Below are positions 39,856 through 47,851 of a stretch of DNA of 64,000 nucleotides, piece after piece (positions within the stretch are counted from its first letter, which is position 1; each line of letters starts with the position of its first letter). The stretch is from assembly GCF_021404305.1 (NCBI RefSeq), contig NZ_JABFTX010000001.1:1798001-1862000 (forward strand), in the 5' to 3' direction. The position numbers were made by a program, and so were the translations under genes. Origin of the DNA: Billgrantia ethanolica. Its GTDB lineage: Bacteria; Pseudomonadota; Gammaproteobacteria; Pseudomonadales; Halomonadaceae. The notes below the pieces were generated by a model. The model was given only the letters and a program-made list of their open reading frames with translations. It was not told the origin of the DNA and did no database searches.

Positions 39856-41208
39856 ATGGAAATTCTCAACAAGGCGAACCGAATTCGTCTCTTGAGCCTG
39901 CGCACACCACAGATGCGTGCCTTCCACTTCTCCTGGTTCGCCTTTCACATCTGCTTCTTCGGCTGGTTCGGCATCGCCCCGCTGATGGCGGTGGTGCGCG
40001 AAGACCTGAACCTGACCCAAACCCAGATCGGCAACACCATCATCGCCTCGGTCCTGATCACCGTGATCGTGAGGCTGCTGATCGGCGTGCTGTGCGATCG
40101 CATCGGGCCGCGCAAGACCTACACCGGACTGCTGTTGTTGGGCTCCATTCCAGTGATGAGCATCGGCCTCGCCAACAGCTTCGAGACCTTCCTGCTGGCG
40201 CGCCTGGCCATCGGCGCCATCGGTGCCTCGTTCGTCATCACCCAGTACCACACCACCATGATGTTCGCCCCCAACGTGGTAGGCACGGCCAACGCCACCA
40301 GCGCCGGCTGGGGCAACCTGGGCGGCGGCACCACTCAGATCGTCATGCCGCTGATCTTCTCCGGGCTGCTGATGCTGGGCGTCAGCGAGACGCTGGGCTG
40401 GCGTCTGGCCATGGTGGTACCGGGCGTGGTGATGTTCGTCACCGGCATCGGCTACTGGCTGTTCACCCAGGACGCTCCCAACGGCAACTTCGACGAGCTA
40501 CGCGCACGCGGCGAGCTGCCCCCCGCCACCGGTGAGAACAGTGCCGGCAAGAGCTTCATGTCCGCCGCCAAGGATATCCGCGTGTGGGCGCTGTTCGTGG
40601 TCTATGCCATCTGCTTCGGCGTCGAACTGACCATCAACAACATCGCCGCCATCTACTTCTTCGATCACTTCGACCTGACGCTGGCCACCGCCGGCATGAT
40701 CGCCGGCCTGTTCGGGCTGATGAACGTCTTCGCCCGCACCCTGGGCGGCGTGTTCTCCGACCTGTTCGCCCGCAACGGCGGCCTCAAGGGTCGCGTGCGC
40801 TGGCTGTTCATCGCCCTGATCTGCGAGGGCATCGCCCTGGTGGCCTTCTCGCAGATGCACGTGCTGTCGTATGCCATCGGCATCATGCTGGTGTTCAGCT
40901 TGTTCGTGCAGATGGCCGAAGGTGCCACCTACGGCGTGGTGCCCTTCATCAACAAGAAGGCCCTGGGCGCAGTGGCCGGCATCGTCGGGGCCGGTGGCAA
41001 CGTGGGCGCGGTGGCCGCCGCCTTCCTCTTCCGTAGCGAAGCCATCACCTATCAGCAGGGCCTGTTCTACCTCGGCCTGATCGTGCTGGTGCTGGCCTCC
41101 TGCGCCCTGCTGGTGCGCTTCAGCGACGAAACGGAAGCCGAGGAAGCCGAGGCCTATCGCGAGGCGGTGGGCGAGGATACCGGCGCCGGCGCGCTGTCGC
41201 TGCGCTGA
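39856..41208 (+). CDS. narK: NarK-type nitrate/nitrite transporter (MFS, NNP family)
   Basis: Inner-membrane transporter of 450 aa with about twelve hydrophobic helices. The NNP signature regions are visible: FGWFGIAPLM in helix 1, a conserved Arg in RLLIGVLCDRIGPRK, GWGNLGGGTTQ in helix 5, and GAGGNVGAV in helix 11. It imports nitrate or exchanges nitrate and nitrite. An Anr box upstream points to oxygen-limited expression, while the following nasR-nasFED genes point to assimilation. Ribosome site GAGG at 39843-39846 is likely sequestered in one leader fold. Confidence 0.9.
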   Translation: MEILNKANRIRLLSLRTPQMRAFHFSWFAFHICFFGWFGIAPLMAVVREDLNLTQTQIGNTIIASVLITVIVRLLIGVLCDRIGPRKTYTGLLLLGSIPVMSIGLANSFETFLLARLAIGAIGASFVITQYHTTMMFAPNVVGTANATSAGWGNLGGGTTQIVMPLIFSGLLMLGVSETLGWRLAMVVPGVVMFVTGIGYWLFTQDAPNGNFDELRARGELPPATGENSAGKSFMSAAKDIRVWALFVVYAICFGVELTINNIAAIYFFDHFDLTLATAGMIAGLFGLMNVFARTLGGVFSDLFARNGGLKGRVRWLFIALICEGIALVAFSQMHVLSYAIGIMLVFSLFVQMAEGATYGVVPFINKKALGAVAGIVGAGGNVGAVAAAFLFRSEAITYQQGLFYLGLIVLVLASCALLVRFSDETEAEEAEAYREAVGEDTGAGALSLR

Positions 41209-41253
41209 TCGCAAGCACCGCGGCACCCGCTGCCGCATCGCTTGCCCAAACTG

Positions 41254-41276
41254 GCCGCCGCCCTCGGGGTGGCGGC
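41254..41276 (+). terminator. Hairpin between narK and nasR
   Basis: GCCGCC and GGCGGC arms with CCC/GGG continuing inward, followed by TGTTG. Weak T-run; likely a partial terminator or processing site 46 bp after narK. Confidence 0.45.
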
Positions 41277-41300
41277 TGTTGCGTATGAATGAGGTGAGCC

Positions 41301-42593
41301 ATGACACCGGCCGAACGACTGCTGCTGGCAGCCAAGCGCTGCGAAATCGACGATCTCGAGCATCTTACCGCCGCCTGCGACATCGTCGGCGACGTCAGTC
41401 GTTTCATCCACGCGCTGCAGAAGGAACGTGGCGCGTCGAACGTCTATCTGGCCTCCGGCGGCCAGCGCTTCGCCGAGCATCGTCAGGAGCGCATCGACGA
41501 GTGCCAGGCCACCGAGCGTGCCCTGCGCTCCCGCCTGGAGGCACTGGGCGAGACCGCCGGTCGCCCCGCCACCACCGCCAGGCTGCTCAAGCGGGTCGCC
41601 TTCGTCTGGCACGCCCTCGAAGGTCTGGACGCACTGCGCCGCGATATCGCCGCACTCGGCACCGGCCCCGATGCGGCAACCCAATCGTACAATCAGCTCA
41701 TCAGCGCCCTGCTTTCGGTGGTGTTCGAAGCCGCCGATACCGCCGGCGACCCCGACATCACCCTGGCGCTGGTCGCCGTCTTTCATCTGATGCAGGGCAA
41801 GGAGCTGGCCGGCCAGGAGCGCGCCTGCGGTGCCGCCGGGTTCACTGCCGGCAGCTTCGACGACGCGCATCGTCAGCTGCTGCTGCACCTGATCGACGCC
41901 CAGCAGCGCTGCTTCGACACCTGTCTCGAGTTCACCAGCGAGGCAGTACGCGAACAGTGGCAACTGGAGATGCCCGGCCGCACGCTGGCCGGCATTCAGC
42001 AGCTGCGGGAGATGGCCTGCGGCGACGTTGCGCTGCCGGAGAACGCCTGCACCCTGGGCGAGACCTGGTACGAACTGACCACCTGGCGCATCGATGCCAT
42101 GCAGCGGGTCGAGACCTTCATGATCGGCGAGCTGACCAGCCTGTGCCTGACGCGAACCCTGGATGCGCGGCGTAGCCTGACCCATCGGGATGAGCTGAGC
42201 CAGCAGCTGAACGATGGCTTGCCGAGCGTGTGTCAGCAGCTGGTTGAGTTGCTCGACGGCAGCGCCAGCCAGGAGTTGGGCGAGGTGACCGCCCGGGTGG
42301 TGGGCTCCTCGCTCAATCGCTCGCTGGTGGAGCTGATGCGCGCCCAGGCCGGGCGTCTGCAGGCCCTGAGCGACGAGCTGGAGGACACGCGCCGGGCGCT
42401 GCGTGAGCGCAAGCTGATCGAGCGGGCCAAGGGCCTGATCATGTCCCACCAGAAGATGAGCGAGGAGCAGGCCTACGCCTTCCTGCGCAAGATGGCCATG
42501 GACCAGAGCAAGAGCATGGCCGAGATCGCCCAGACCGTACTGGGGCTGGCCGACATCCTTCAACCAGCGGCGGAAACGGGAATCGAGTCCTGA
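41301..42593 (+). CDS. nasR: NasR-type nitrate-responsive antiterminator (NIT-ANTAR)
   Basis: Cytoplasmic RNA-binding regulator of 430 aa. The N-terminal NIT sensor (about 30-290) begins with FIHALQKERGASNVYLASGG and binds nitrate or nitrite in known members. The C-terminal ANTAR domain, about 365-425 (KLIERAKGLIMSHQKMSEEQAYAFLRKMAM...), carries the conserved basic and aromatic positions of RNA-binding ANTARs. In Klebsiella, NasR prevents termination in the nasF leader. Here the same layout is preserved: nasR is directly upstream of a nasF leader with hexaloop and terminator. GAGGTGAG precedes the start. Confidence 0.93.
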   Translation: MTPAERLLLAAKRCEIDDLEHLTAACDIVGDVSRFIHALQKERGASNVYLASGGQRFAEHRQERIDECQATERALRSRLEALGETAGRPATTARLLKRVAFVWHALEGLDALRRDIAALGTGPDAATQSYNQLISALLSVVFEAADTAGDPDITLALVAVFHLMQGKELAGQERACGAAGFTAGSFDDAHRQLLLHLIDAQQRCFDTCLEFTSEAVREQWQLEMPGRTLAGIQQLREMACGDVALPENACTLGETWYELTTWRIDAMQRVETFMIGELTSLCLTRTLDARRSLTHRDELSQQLNDGLPSVCQQLVELLDGSASQELGEVTARVVGSSLNRSLVELMRAQAGRLQALSDELEDTRRALRERKLIERAKGLIMSHQKMSEEQAYAFLRKMAMDQSKSMAEIAQTVLGLADILQPAAETGIES

Positions 42594-42693
42594 AAATGGC
42601 ACAGGCGGCAATGGTGCATCGCACAACCCGAGCGCACCGTCGCGGCGCCTGCCAGTTGAGCGCATCCCTTGACAGGCATCATAGATAAATTTT

Positions 42694-42706
42694 TAACAAA
42701 TTGATT
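42694..42706 (-). promoter_or_regulatory. IHF site upstream of nasF
   Basis: AATCAA-TTTG-TTA on the minus strand matches the IHF consensus WATCAANNNNTTR exactly. It lies about 32 bp upstream of the sigma-54 element, a usual place for DNA bending between enhancer and promoter. Confidence 0.6.
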
Positions 42707-42737
42707 TTAAACTAAGTAAATCGATAACAAGGCGCAA

Positions 42738-42753
42738 TGGCACCCAAGCTGCA
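42738..42753 (+). promoter_or_regulatory. Sigma-54 promoter of nasFED
   Basis: TGGCAC-CCAAG-CTGCA matches the -24/-12 consensus with GG and GC exactly ten bases apart. Transcription would begin near 42764, three bases before the first leader hairpin. It implies NtrC-type nitrogen control. Confidence 0.8.
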
Positions 42754-42766
42754 AAGTCTAATCGTC

Positions 42767-42879
42767 CGCTGAGTCAACGACGGTTCAGCGCTTCCATGCA
42801 GCACCAGGACCAGACAACGGCGTCTGCCCAGGTTCCCGTGACATCGTCATGCGAACCGGGGCAGGCGCCGTCTTTATTT
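42767..42879 (+). promoter_or_regulatory. ANTAR antitermination leader of nasFED
   Basis: P1 hairpin: CGCTGAGTC (42767-42775), loop AACGAC, GGTTCAGCG (42782-42790), nine pairs including two G-U. P2 hairpin: CAGAC (42811-42815), loop AACGGC, GTCTG (42822-42826). Both loops are six bases with A1 and G4. Terminator: ACGGCGTCTGCCCAGGTTC (42817-42835) pairs with 42853-42871 with few mismatches, followed by CTTTATTT. P2 overlaps the 5' arm of the terminator, so P2 and the terminator exclude each other: binding by NasR at P1-P2 should allow read-through. Confidence 0.82.
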
Positions 42880-42910
42880 GGCCAGACACTTCTTATTGGG
42901 AGCCATACCC

Positions 42911-44212
42911 ATGAACAAGAGCAATAAAGGACCTGCCCTCGACCGCCGCCGTTTTCTTCAGCAGACCGCCAGCGTCGTGGGCGGTGCCGCCCTGCTCGGC
43001 AGCCTTCCTGGCGGCTGGGCCGTGGCCAGCGGACGGCCGGAAACCACCTCGGCCAAGCTGGGCTTCATCGCCCTGACCGACGCTGCACCGCTGTTCGTCG
43101 GAGTGGAAAAGGGCTTCTTCGCCGCCCACGGCATGACCGACGTCGAGGTACTCAAGCAGTCTTCCTGGGGCACCACTCGCGACAACCTGGTGCTGGGCTC
43201 CCAGCGCAACGGCATCGACGGCGCCCATATCCTCACGCCGATGCCCTACCTCATCGCCAGCGGCGCCATGACGCCCAACAACGTGCCGGTACCGATGAGC
43301 ATCCTGGCGCGACTCAACCTCAACGGCCAGTGCATCTCGGTGGGCAGCGAACACGCCGACCTCAAGGTACGGCTCGACACCGGCGAGTTTGCCGAGGCCA
43401 TCGCCGCCAAGCGTGCCGGGGGCGATGCGGTCAATGCCGCCATGACCTTCCCCGGCGGCACCCACGACATGTGGATTCGCTACTGGATGGCCGCCGGCGG
43501 CCTCGACCCCAACCGCGACATCTCGACCATCGTGGTACCACCTGCCCAGATGGTGGCCAACATGCGCGTCGGCAGCATGGAGACCTTCTGTGTCTGCGAG
43601 CCGTGGAATCAGCAGCTGATCAATCAGGGCATCGGCTACACCGCCAACACCACCGGCGAGCTGTGGAACGACCACCCCGAGAAGGCGTTCGCCATGCGCA
43701 GCGACTACGTCGAGGCCAATCCCAACGCCACCCGGGCGCTGCTGATGGCAATCATGGAAGCGCAGATGTGGTGCGAAGACCCGGCCAATCACGAGGAGAT
43801 GGCCCAGATCTGCTCGCGCCGTCGCTGGATCCACGCCCCCTACGCCGATCTGATCGACCGTATTCAAGGCAACTTCGACTACGGCACCGGTCTGGTGATC
43901 GAAGACCACCCCCAGCGCATGCGCTACTGGCAGCACCAGGCTTCCTACCCCTTCAAGAGCCATGACCTGTGGTTCCTCACCGAGAACAAGCGCTGGGGCT
44001 ACCTGCCGCAGGACTTCGACAGCCAGGCACTGATCGAGCAGGTCAACCGCGAGGACCTGTGGCGCGAAGCGGCCGCCGCGCTCGGCATCGACTCCGCCGA
44101 CATTCCCGATTCCACCTCGCGCGGGGTGGAGACCTTCTTCGACGGCAAGACCTTCGATCCCGAAGATCCCCAGGCCTATCTCGACAGCCTCGAGATCAAG
44201 CGCCTCGCCTGA
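42911..44212 (+). CDS. nasF: Nitrate ABC transporter substrate-binding protein (NasF/NrtA)
   Basis: Binding protein of 433 aa from the NrtA/CmpA family. A twin-arginine signal is visible (DRRRFLQQTASVVGGAALL), so it is exported folded. Family landmarks are KLGFIALTDAAPLFVG, WGTTRDNLVLG, GTHDMWIRYW and FCVCEPWNQQL. ATG 42911 has GGGAG 8 bp upstream; a TTG at 42878 lies inside the terminator and is not used. First gene of the nasFED operon. Confidence 0.92.
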   Translation: MNKSNKGPALDRRRFLQQTASVVGGAALLGSLPGGWAVASGRPETTSAKLGFIALTDAAPLFVGVEKGFFAAHGMTDVEVLKQSSWGTTRDNLVLGSQRNGIDGAHILTPMPYLIASGAMTPNNVPVPMSILARLNLNGQCISVGSEHADLKVRLDTGEFAEAIAAKRAGGDAVNAAMTFPGGTHDMWIRYWMAAGGLDPNRDISTIVVPPAQMVANMRVGSMETFCVCEPWNQQLINQGIGYTANTTGELWNDHPEKAFAMRSDYVEANPNATRALLMAIMEAQMWCEDPANHEEMAQICSRRRWIHAPYADLIDRIQGNFDYGTGLVIEDHPQRMRYWQHQASYPFKSHDLWFLTENKRWGYLPQDFDSQALIEQVNREDLWREAAAALGIDSADIPDSTSRGVETFFDGKTFDPEDPQAYLDSLEIKRLA

Positions 44213-44237
44213 TCTCGCACGAGAAGGAGACATCGTC

Positions 44238-45092
44238 ATGAGTAGCATGCAACGCAGCAATACCCTGGCCAAGACGGCCTCGTTCCGCTGGACTCCCGAC
44301 TTCGCCGCCGCTCAGCAAGTGCTGGTGCAGCGAGTGCTGCCCCCGGTGGTGATCATTGCCCTGCTCGGCATTCTGTGGGAGCTGCTCTGCTCCTCCCCCG
44401 GAGCCGTGCTGCCGCCCCCCTCCCAGGTGCTGCGCGATACCTGGGAGCTGATCGTAGACCCGTTCTACAACCACGGCGGCAACGACGTGGGCATGGCCTG
44501 GCAGATACTGGCCAGTCTCGAGCGGGTGGCCTACGGCTACTCCCTGGCCGTGGTGGCAGGCATCGCCCTCGGCGTGCTGGTGGGGCAGTCGACCTGGGCC
44601 ATGCGCGGCCTCGACCCGGTGTTCCAGGTGCTGCGCACCGTGCCGCCGCTGGCCTGGCTGCCGATCTCGCTGGCCGGCTTCCAGGACAGCACCCCCTCGG
44701 CGATCTTCGTGATCTTCATCACCGCCATCTGGCCGATCATCATCAACACTTCGGTGGGCATTCGTAACATCCCCGAGGACTACCGAAACGTGGCCCGGGT
44801 GCTGCGCCTCAACGGCCTGGAGTATTTCACCCGCATCATGCTGCCTGCCGCCGCACCCTACATCTTCTCGGGACTGCGCATCGGCGTCGGCCTGTCGTGG
44901 CTGGCCATCGTCGCCGCCGAAATGCTGATCGGCGGCGTGGGCATCGGCTTCTTCATCTGGGATGCCTGGAACGCTTCGATGATCAGCGACATCATCCTGG
45001 CGCTGGTCTACGTCGGCATCGTCGGCTTCGTCCTCGACCGCATGGTCGCCTTCATCGGCAATCGCGTGACCCGCGGCACCGCCCAAGGCTGA
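44238..45092 (+). CDS. nasE: Nitrate ABC transporter permease (NasE/NrtB)
   Basis: Inner-membrane permease of 284 aa with five to six hydrophobic helices. The EAA loop, contacting the ATPase, is seen as NIPEDYRNVARVLRLNGLEYF. The N-terminal region is hydrophilic and then PPVVIIALLGILWELL. GAGAAGGAG-type sequence precedes the start by about 10 bp. Works with NasF and NasD for nitrate, possibly nitrite or cyanate. Confidence 0.92.
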   Translation: MSSMQRSNTLAKTASFRWTPDFAAAQQVLVQRVLPPVVIIALLGILWELLCSSPGAVLPPPSQVLRDTWELIVDPFYNHGGNDVGMAWQILASLERVAYGYSLAVVAGIALGVLVGQSTWAMRGLDPVFQVLRTVPPLAWLPISLAGFQDSTPSAIFVIFITAIWPIIINTSVGIRNIPEDYRNVARVLRLNGLEYFTRIMLPAAAPYIFSGLRIGVGLSWLAIVAAEMLIGGVGIGFFIWDAWNASMISDIILALVYVGIVGFVLDRMVAFIGNRVTRGTAQG

Positions 45093-45103
45093 GGAGCAAC
45101 AAC

Positions 45104-45994
45104 ATGAGCAACCGCTATCTGAGTATCGAGAACGTCGACATGACCTTCCATGCCAAGGGCGTGGAGAGCCAGGTACTCAAGGGCATCGATCTGACCGTGG
45201 ACCGCGGCGAGTACATCGCCATCATCGGGCACTCCGGCTGCGGCAAGTCGACCCTGCTCAACATCGTCGCCGGGCTCACCGAATCCACCTCCGGGGCGGT
45301 GATTCTCGACGGCAAGGAGGTCAACTCACCGGGGCCCGACCGCAGCGTGGTGTTCCAGAACCACTCGCTGCTGCCCTGGCTCACCGTCTACGAGAACGTG
45401 GCCCTGGCGGTGAACAAGACCTGTGCGCGCACCAAGAACAAGGCCGAGCGCCACGAGTGGATCATCAAGAACCTGGAGATGGTCGGCATGGGGCATGCGC
45501 TAGACAAGCGCCCGGCGGAGATCTCCGGCGGCATGAAGCAGCGCGTGGGCATCGCCCGGGCGCTGGCCATGGAGCCCAAGGTGCTGCTGCTCGACGAGCC
45601 ATTCGGTGCGCTCGACGCCCTGACCCGCGCCCACCTGCAGGAGGAGGTGATGCGCATCCAGGACGAGCTGGGCAACACCGTGATCATGATCACCCACGAC
45701 GTCGACGAGGCGGTGCTGCTCTCGGATCGTATCGTCATGCTGACCAACGGCCCTTCGGCGCGCATCGGCGAGATTCTCGACATCGAGCTGCCACGCCCCC
45801 GCGACCGTATCGCCCTGGCCGACGACCCGCGCTACAACCACTACCGCCAGGAGGTGCTGCGCTTTCTCTACGAGAAACAGCGCAAGGTGGAGAGCCTGGC
45901 CCAGCGGCGCGGCGCCGTCGGCGAGAAGGAGAAAGGCGAGAAGCAGAAAGACGAGAAGGAGAAAGCCAAGGAGAGGGCCAGAGCCAAGGCGTGA
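45104..45994 (+). CDS. nasD: Nitrate ABC transporter ATPase (NasD/NrtD) with Lys-rich tail
   Basis: ABC ATPase of 296 aa energising nitrate import. Walker A GHSGCGKST, the family stretch VFQNHSLLPWLTV, signature ISGGMKQRVG, Walker B LLLDEPFGALD and switch His in ITHDVDEA are all intact. GAGGAG lies 8 bp before ATG 45104; the open frame further upstream is inside nasE. The last 25 residues are an unusual run of alternating Lys, Glu and Arg not needed for the fold, perhaps a single long helix. Single-domain form (NrtD type) without the fused NrtC binding domain. Confidence 0.93.
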   Translation: MSNRYLSIENVDMTFHAKGVESQVLKGIDLTVDRGEYIAIIGHSGCGKSTLLNIVAGLTESTSGAVILDGKEVNSPGPDRSVVFQNHSLLPWLTVYENVALAVNKTCARTKNKAERHEWIIKNLEMVGMGHALDKRPAEISGGMKQRVGIARALAMEPKVLLLDEPFGALDALTRAHLQEEVMRIQDELGNTVIMITHDVDEAVLLSDRIVMLTNGPSARIGEILDIELPRPRDRIALADDPRYNHYRQEVLRFLYEKQRKVESLAQRRGAVGEKEKGEKQKDEKEKAKERARAKA

Positions 45995-46015
45995 GCCTCG
46001 CCCTGCCCCAAGGCC

Positions 46016-46041
46016 AACGGGCCACCCAAGGGTGGCCCGTT
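46016..46041 (+). terminator. Terminator of nasFED
   Basis: Eleven-bp stem AACGGGCCACC with its complement, 4-nt loop, then TGTCTGTCTG. It lies 22 bp after the nasD stop and also ends the convergent AtuA operon closely. Confidence 0.78.
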
Positions 46042-46059
46042 TGTCTGTCTGTGCAAGAG

Positions 46060-46431
46060 CTAGAGTGAAGCGTCTTCGACCGTCACGCTCATGCCCAGCA
46101 GTAGATAGGAGAGCGTCTTGCCGTGGCCATCCAGATTGAGGGCGCCGTTGACCCCACCTTGCAGCACATCATCGATCACCAGGTTCATGCCGGCCAGGCC
46201 CGGCATCAGGTAGCGGCGCACGCAGCTGGCACCGCGATGGGCGAACAGCGCCAGCACCCGCTCTTCGGTGACCTGCTCCACCAAGGTGTCGTAGTGGCTT
46301 GGCTCATAGGCAAACAGCGCCAGGTTGAGCCGGTCGCCCTTGTCGCCGGCGCGGGCATGGGCCAGGCGGTGCAGGGCGACCGCATGCCCCGCCCGGGGGC
46401 TTGCGGCCTGGTTCACGTCAGCGTGCCGCAT
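46060..46431 (-). CDS. AtuA-related protein (C-terminal AtuA-like domain)
   Basis: Small cytoplasmic protein of 123 aa corresponding to the C-terminal domain of AtuA, the acyclic terpene utilisation protein. Features: LHRLAHARAGDKGDRLNLALFAYEP near residue 20, then a conserved ALNLDGHGKTLS. It overlaps the larger AtuA-like gene by 14 bp in another frame. Together they add up to about 600 aa, the length of the fused Pseudomonas AtuA, so the two chains probably form one functional unit. ATG 46431 was chosen over the open frame to 46731, which lies inside the larger gene. Confidence 0.85.
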   Translation of the reverse strand: MRHADVNQAASPRAGHAVALHRLAHARAGDKGDRLNLALFAYEPSHYDTLVEQVTEERVLALFAHRGASCVRRYLMPGLAGMNLVIDDVLQGGVNGALNLDGHGKTLSYLLLGMSVTVEDASL

Positions 46432-47851
46432 GGGCAATCCTCCCCTTGTTGACCGGACTAGTCTCGAACTCAGTGGTATCGAACTGGGTTGTATCGAACA
46501 GGGCGGCAAAGGCTTCCACGTCGCTGCGCTGCACCAGGTAAGAGGCGGTGCATACGCGCCGCTGAAACTGGCGACGCACCCCGCCTCCACCGGCCGGACC
46601 GGCACAGTAGAGCGCCAGCAGCTCCTGGGTCGCGCGCTCCACCCAGCGCCGCTCGACGTGCTCGGCGGCCAGGCGCAGCCGATAGTCGCCGCTGGCGGCT
46701 GCCGGCACGCTGCGCTGCAGATCACCGGCATCGCTGTCGAAAACGCTGGCGTGGCCGACGATGTCCAGCCGCGTGCGCAGCTCCGGCGGCGCGCGGAAGG
46801 TCAGCCGCTCGCGCAACACCTCGGCGGCCAGCTGCGCCCGAGCCAAGGCATTGGGGCCGGCGTAGGAGATCTCCGCCTCGCCCTGCCAGCCGCCCTCGTA
46901 GCAGACGGTGGTCTTGAGCCGCTGCGGCGCCGGCTTGCCGCGAATTCCGCGCACCGCCACCCGGTCGGGGCCGATCTGCTCTACCCGTACGGCGGACAGA
47001 TCCACCACCACGTCGGGGGTCAGGTAGTTGGCCGGGTCGTGCACCTCGTAGAGCAGCTGCTCCTTGACCGTGCGCTCGGTGACGGTGCCGCCGGTGCCGG
47101 CGGGTTTGGTCACCACCAGGCTGCCGTCTTCCTCCACCTCGATGATCGGATAGCCGACCTGGGCCAGGCCCGGCACCTCCTTGCAGCCGGGGTCGGCGAA
47201 GTAGCCGCCCGTGACCTGAGCACCGCACTCGCCCAGATGACCGGCCATCATGCCGGCGGCCAGGCGGTCCCAGTCGTTCCAGGCCCAGCCGAAGTGGTGC
47301 ACCAGCGGCGCCAGGAACAGCGCCGGGTCGGCCACACGGCCGCTGACCACCACCTCGGCACCAAGCTCCAGCGCCTCGACCAGCGGTGCCGCACCGAGAT
47401 AGACGTTGGCCGAGATCAGCACCTCCTCGCCGGGCAGTTCGCGACTCTCCGCTTCCCATCGCTCGAGATCGACTTCACCGAGCCGTGAGCGGATGTCATC
47501 GCCGTACACCCGGCCGATCCTCGCCCCGCCACGCTCGCTGCGGGCAGCCAGTTCGGCCACCACGCCACAGGCGCCGTCCGGGTTGGCTGCGCCGAAGTTG
47601 CCGAGAATGGCGATGCCGTGCTTCAGGCAGTCGTCCAGCACCGGGGTGAGCAGCTCCTCCAACAAGGGTTCGTAGCCCGCCGTCGGGTCGTCGCGCAGGG
47701 CGCGGTGGGCCGCGGCGAGGGTACGCTCGCCCAGAGTCTCGAAGATCAGCGCGGCGGGCTGGCCACGGTGGATCAGCTCTTTCACCACGGGAATGGCGGC
47801 ATCGGTACGGTCGCCGGAAAAGCCGGCCCCGCTGCCCAAAAGAAAGGTCAT
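46418..47851 (-). CDS. AtuA family protein (DUF1446)
   Basis: Protein of 477 aa of the acyclic-terpene-utilisation AtuA family. The beginning MTFLLGSGAGFSGDR, a Gly-rich nucleotide-like turn, SANVYLGAAPLVEAL and VVSGRVADPALFLAPLVHHFGW are the family core. The biochemical reaction is not known for the family; in Pseudomonas it is required for citronellol and geraniol use. Its ATG overlaps the TRAP permease stop (ATGA), a strong sign that it acts on the compound imported by that transporter. Confidence 0.88.
   Translation of the reverse strand: MTFLLGSGAGFSGDRTDAAIPVVKELIHRGQPAALIFETLGERTLAAAHRALRDDPTAGYEPLLEELLTPVLDDCLKHGIAILGNFGAANPDGACGVVAELAARSERGGARIGRVYGDDIRSRLGEVDLERWEAESRELPGEEVLISANVYLGAAPLVEALELGAEVVVSGRVADPALFLAPLVHHFGWAWNDWDRLAAGMMAGHLGECGAQVTGGYFADPGCKEVPGLAQVGYPIIEVEEDGSLVVTKPAGTGGTVTERTVKEQLLYEVHDPANYLTPDVVVDLSAVRVEQIGPDRVAVRGIRGKPAPQRLKTTVCYEGGWQGEAEISYAGPNALARAQLAAEVLRERLTFRAPPELRTRLDIVGHASVFDSDAGDLQRSVPAAASGDYRLRLAAEHVERRWVERATQELLALYCAGPAGGGGVRRQFQRRVCTASYLVQRSDVEAFAALFDTTQFDTTEFETSPVNKGRIAHAAR

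Noticed and set aside
42596..42650. GCAC/GTGC repeats before nasF as NtrC sites
   Set aside because: Half sites occur but none has the seven-base spacing; not enough to call an enhancer.
46060..47848. Frameshift splitting an ancestral fused AtuA
   Set aside because: The downstream piece has its own ATG and the same two-gene arrangement is usual in other bacteria, so it is a natural gene pair.
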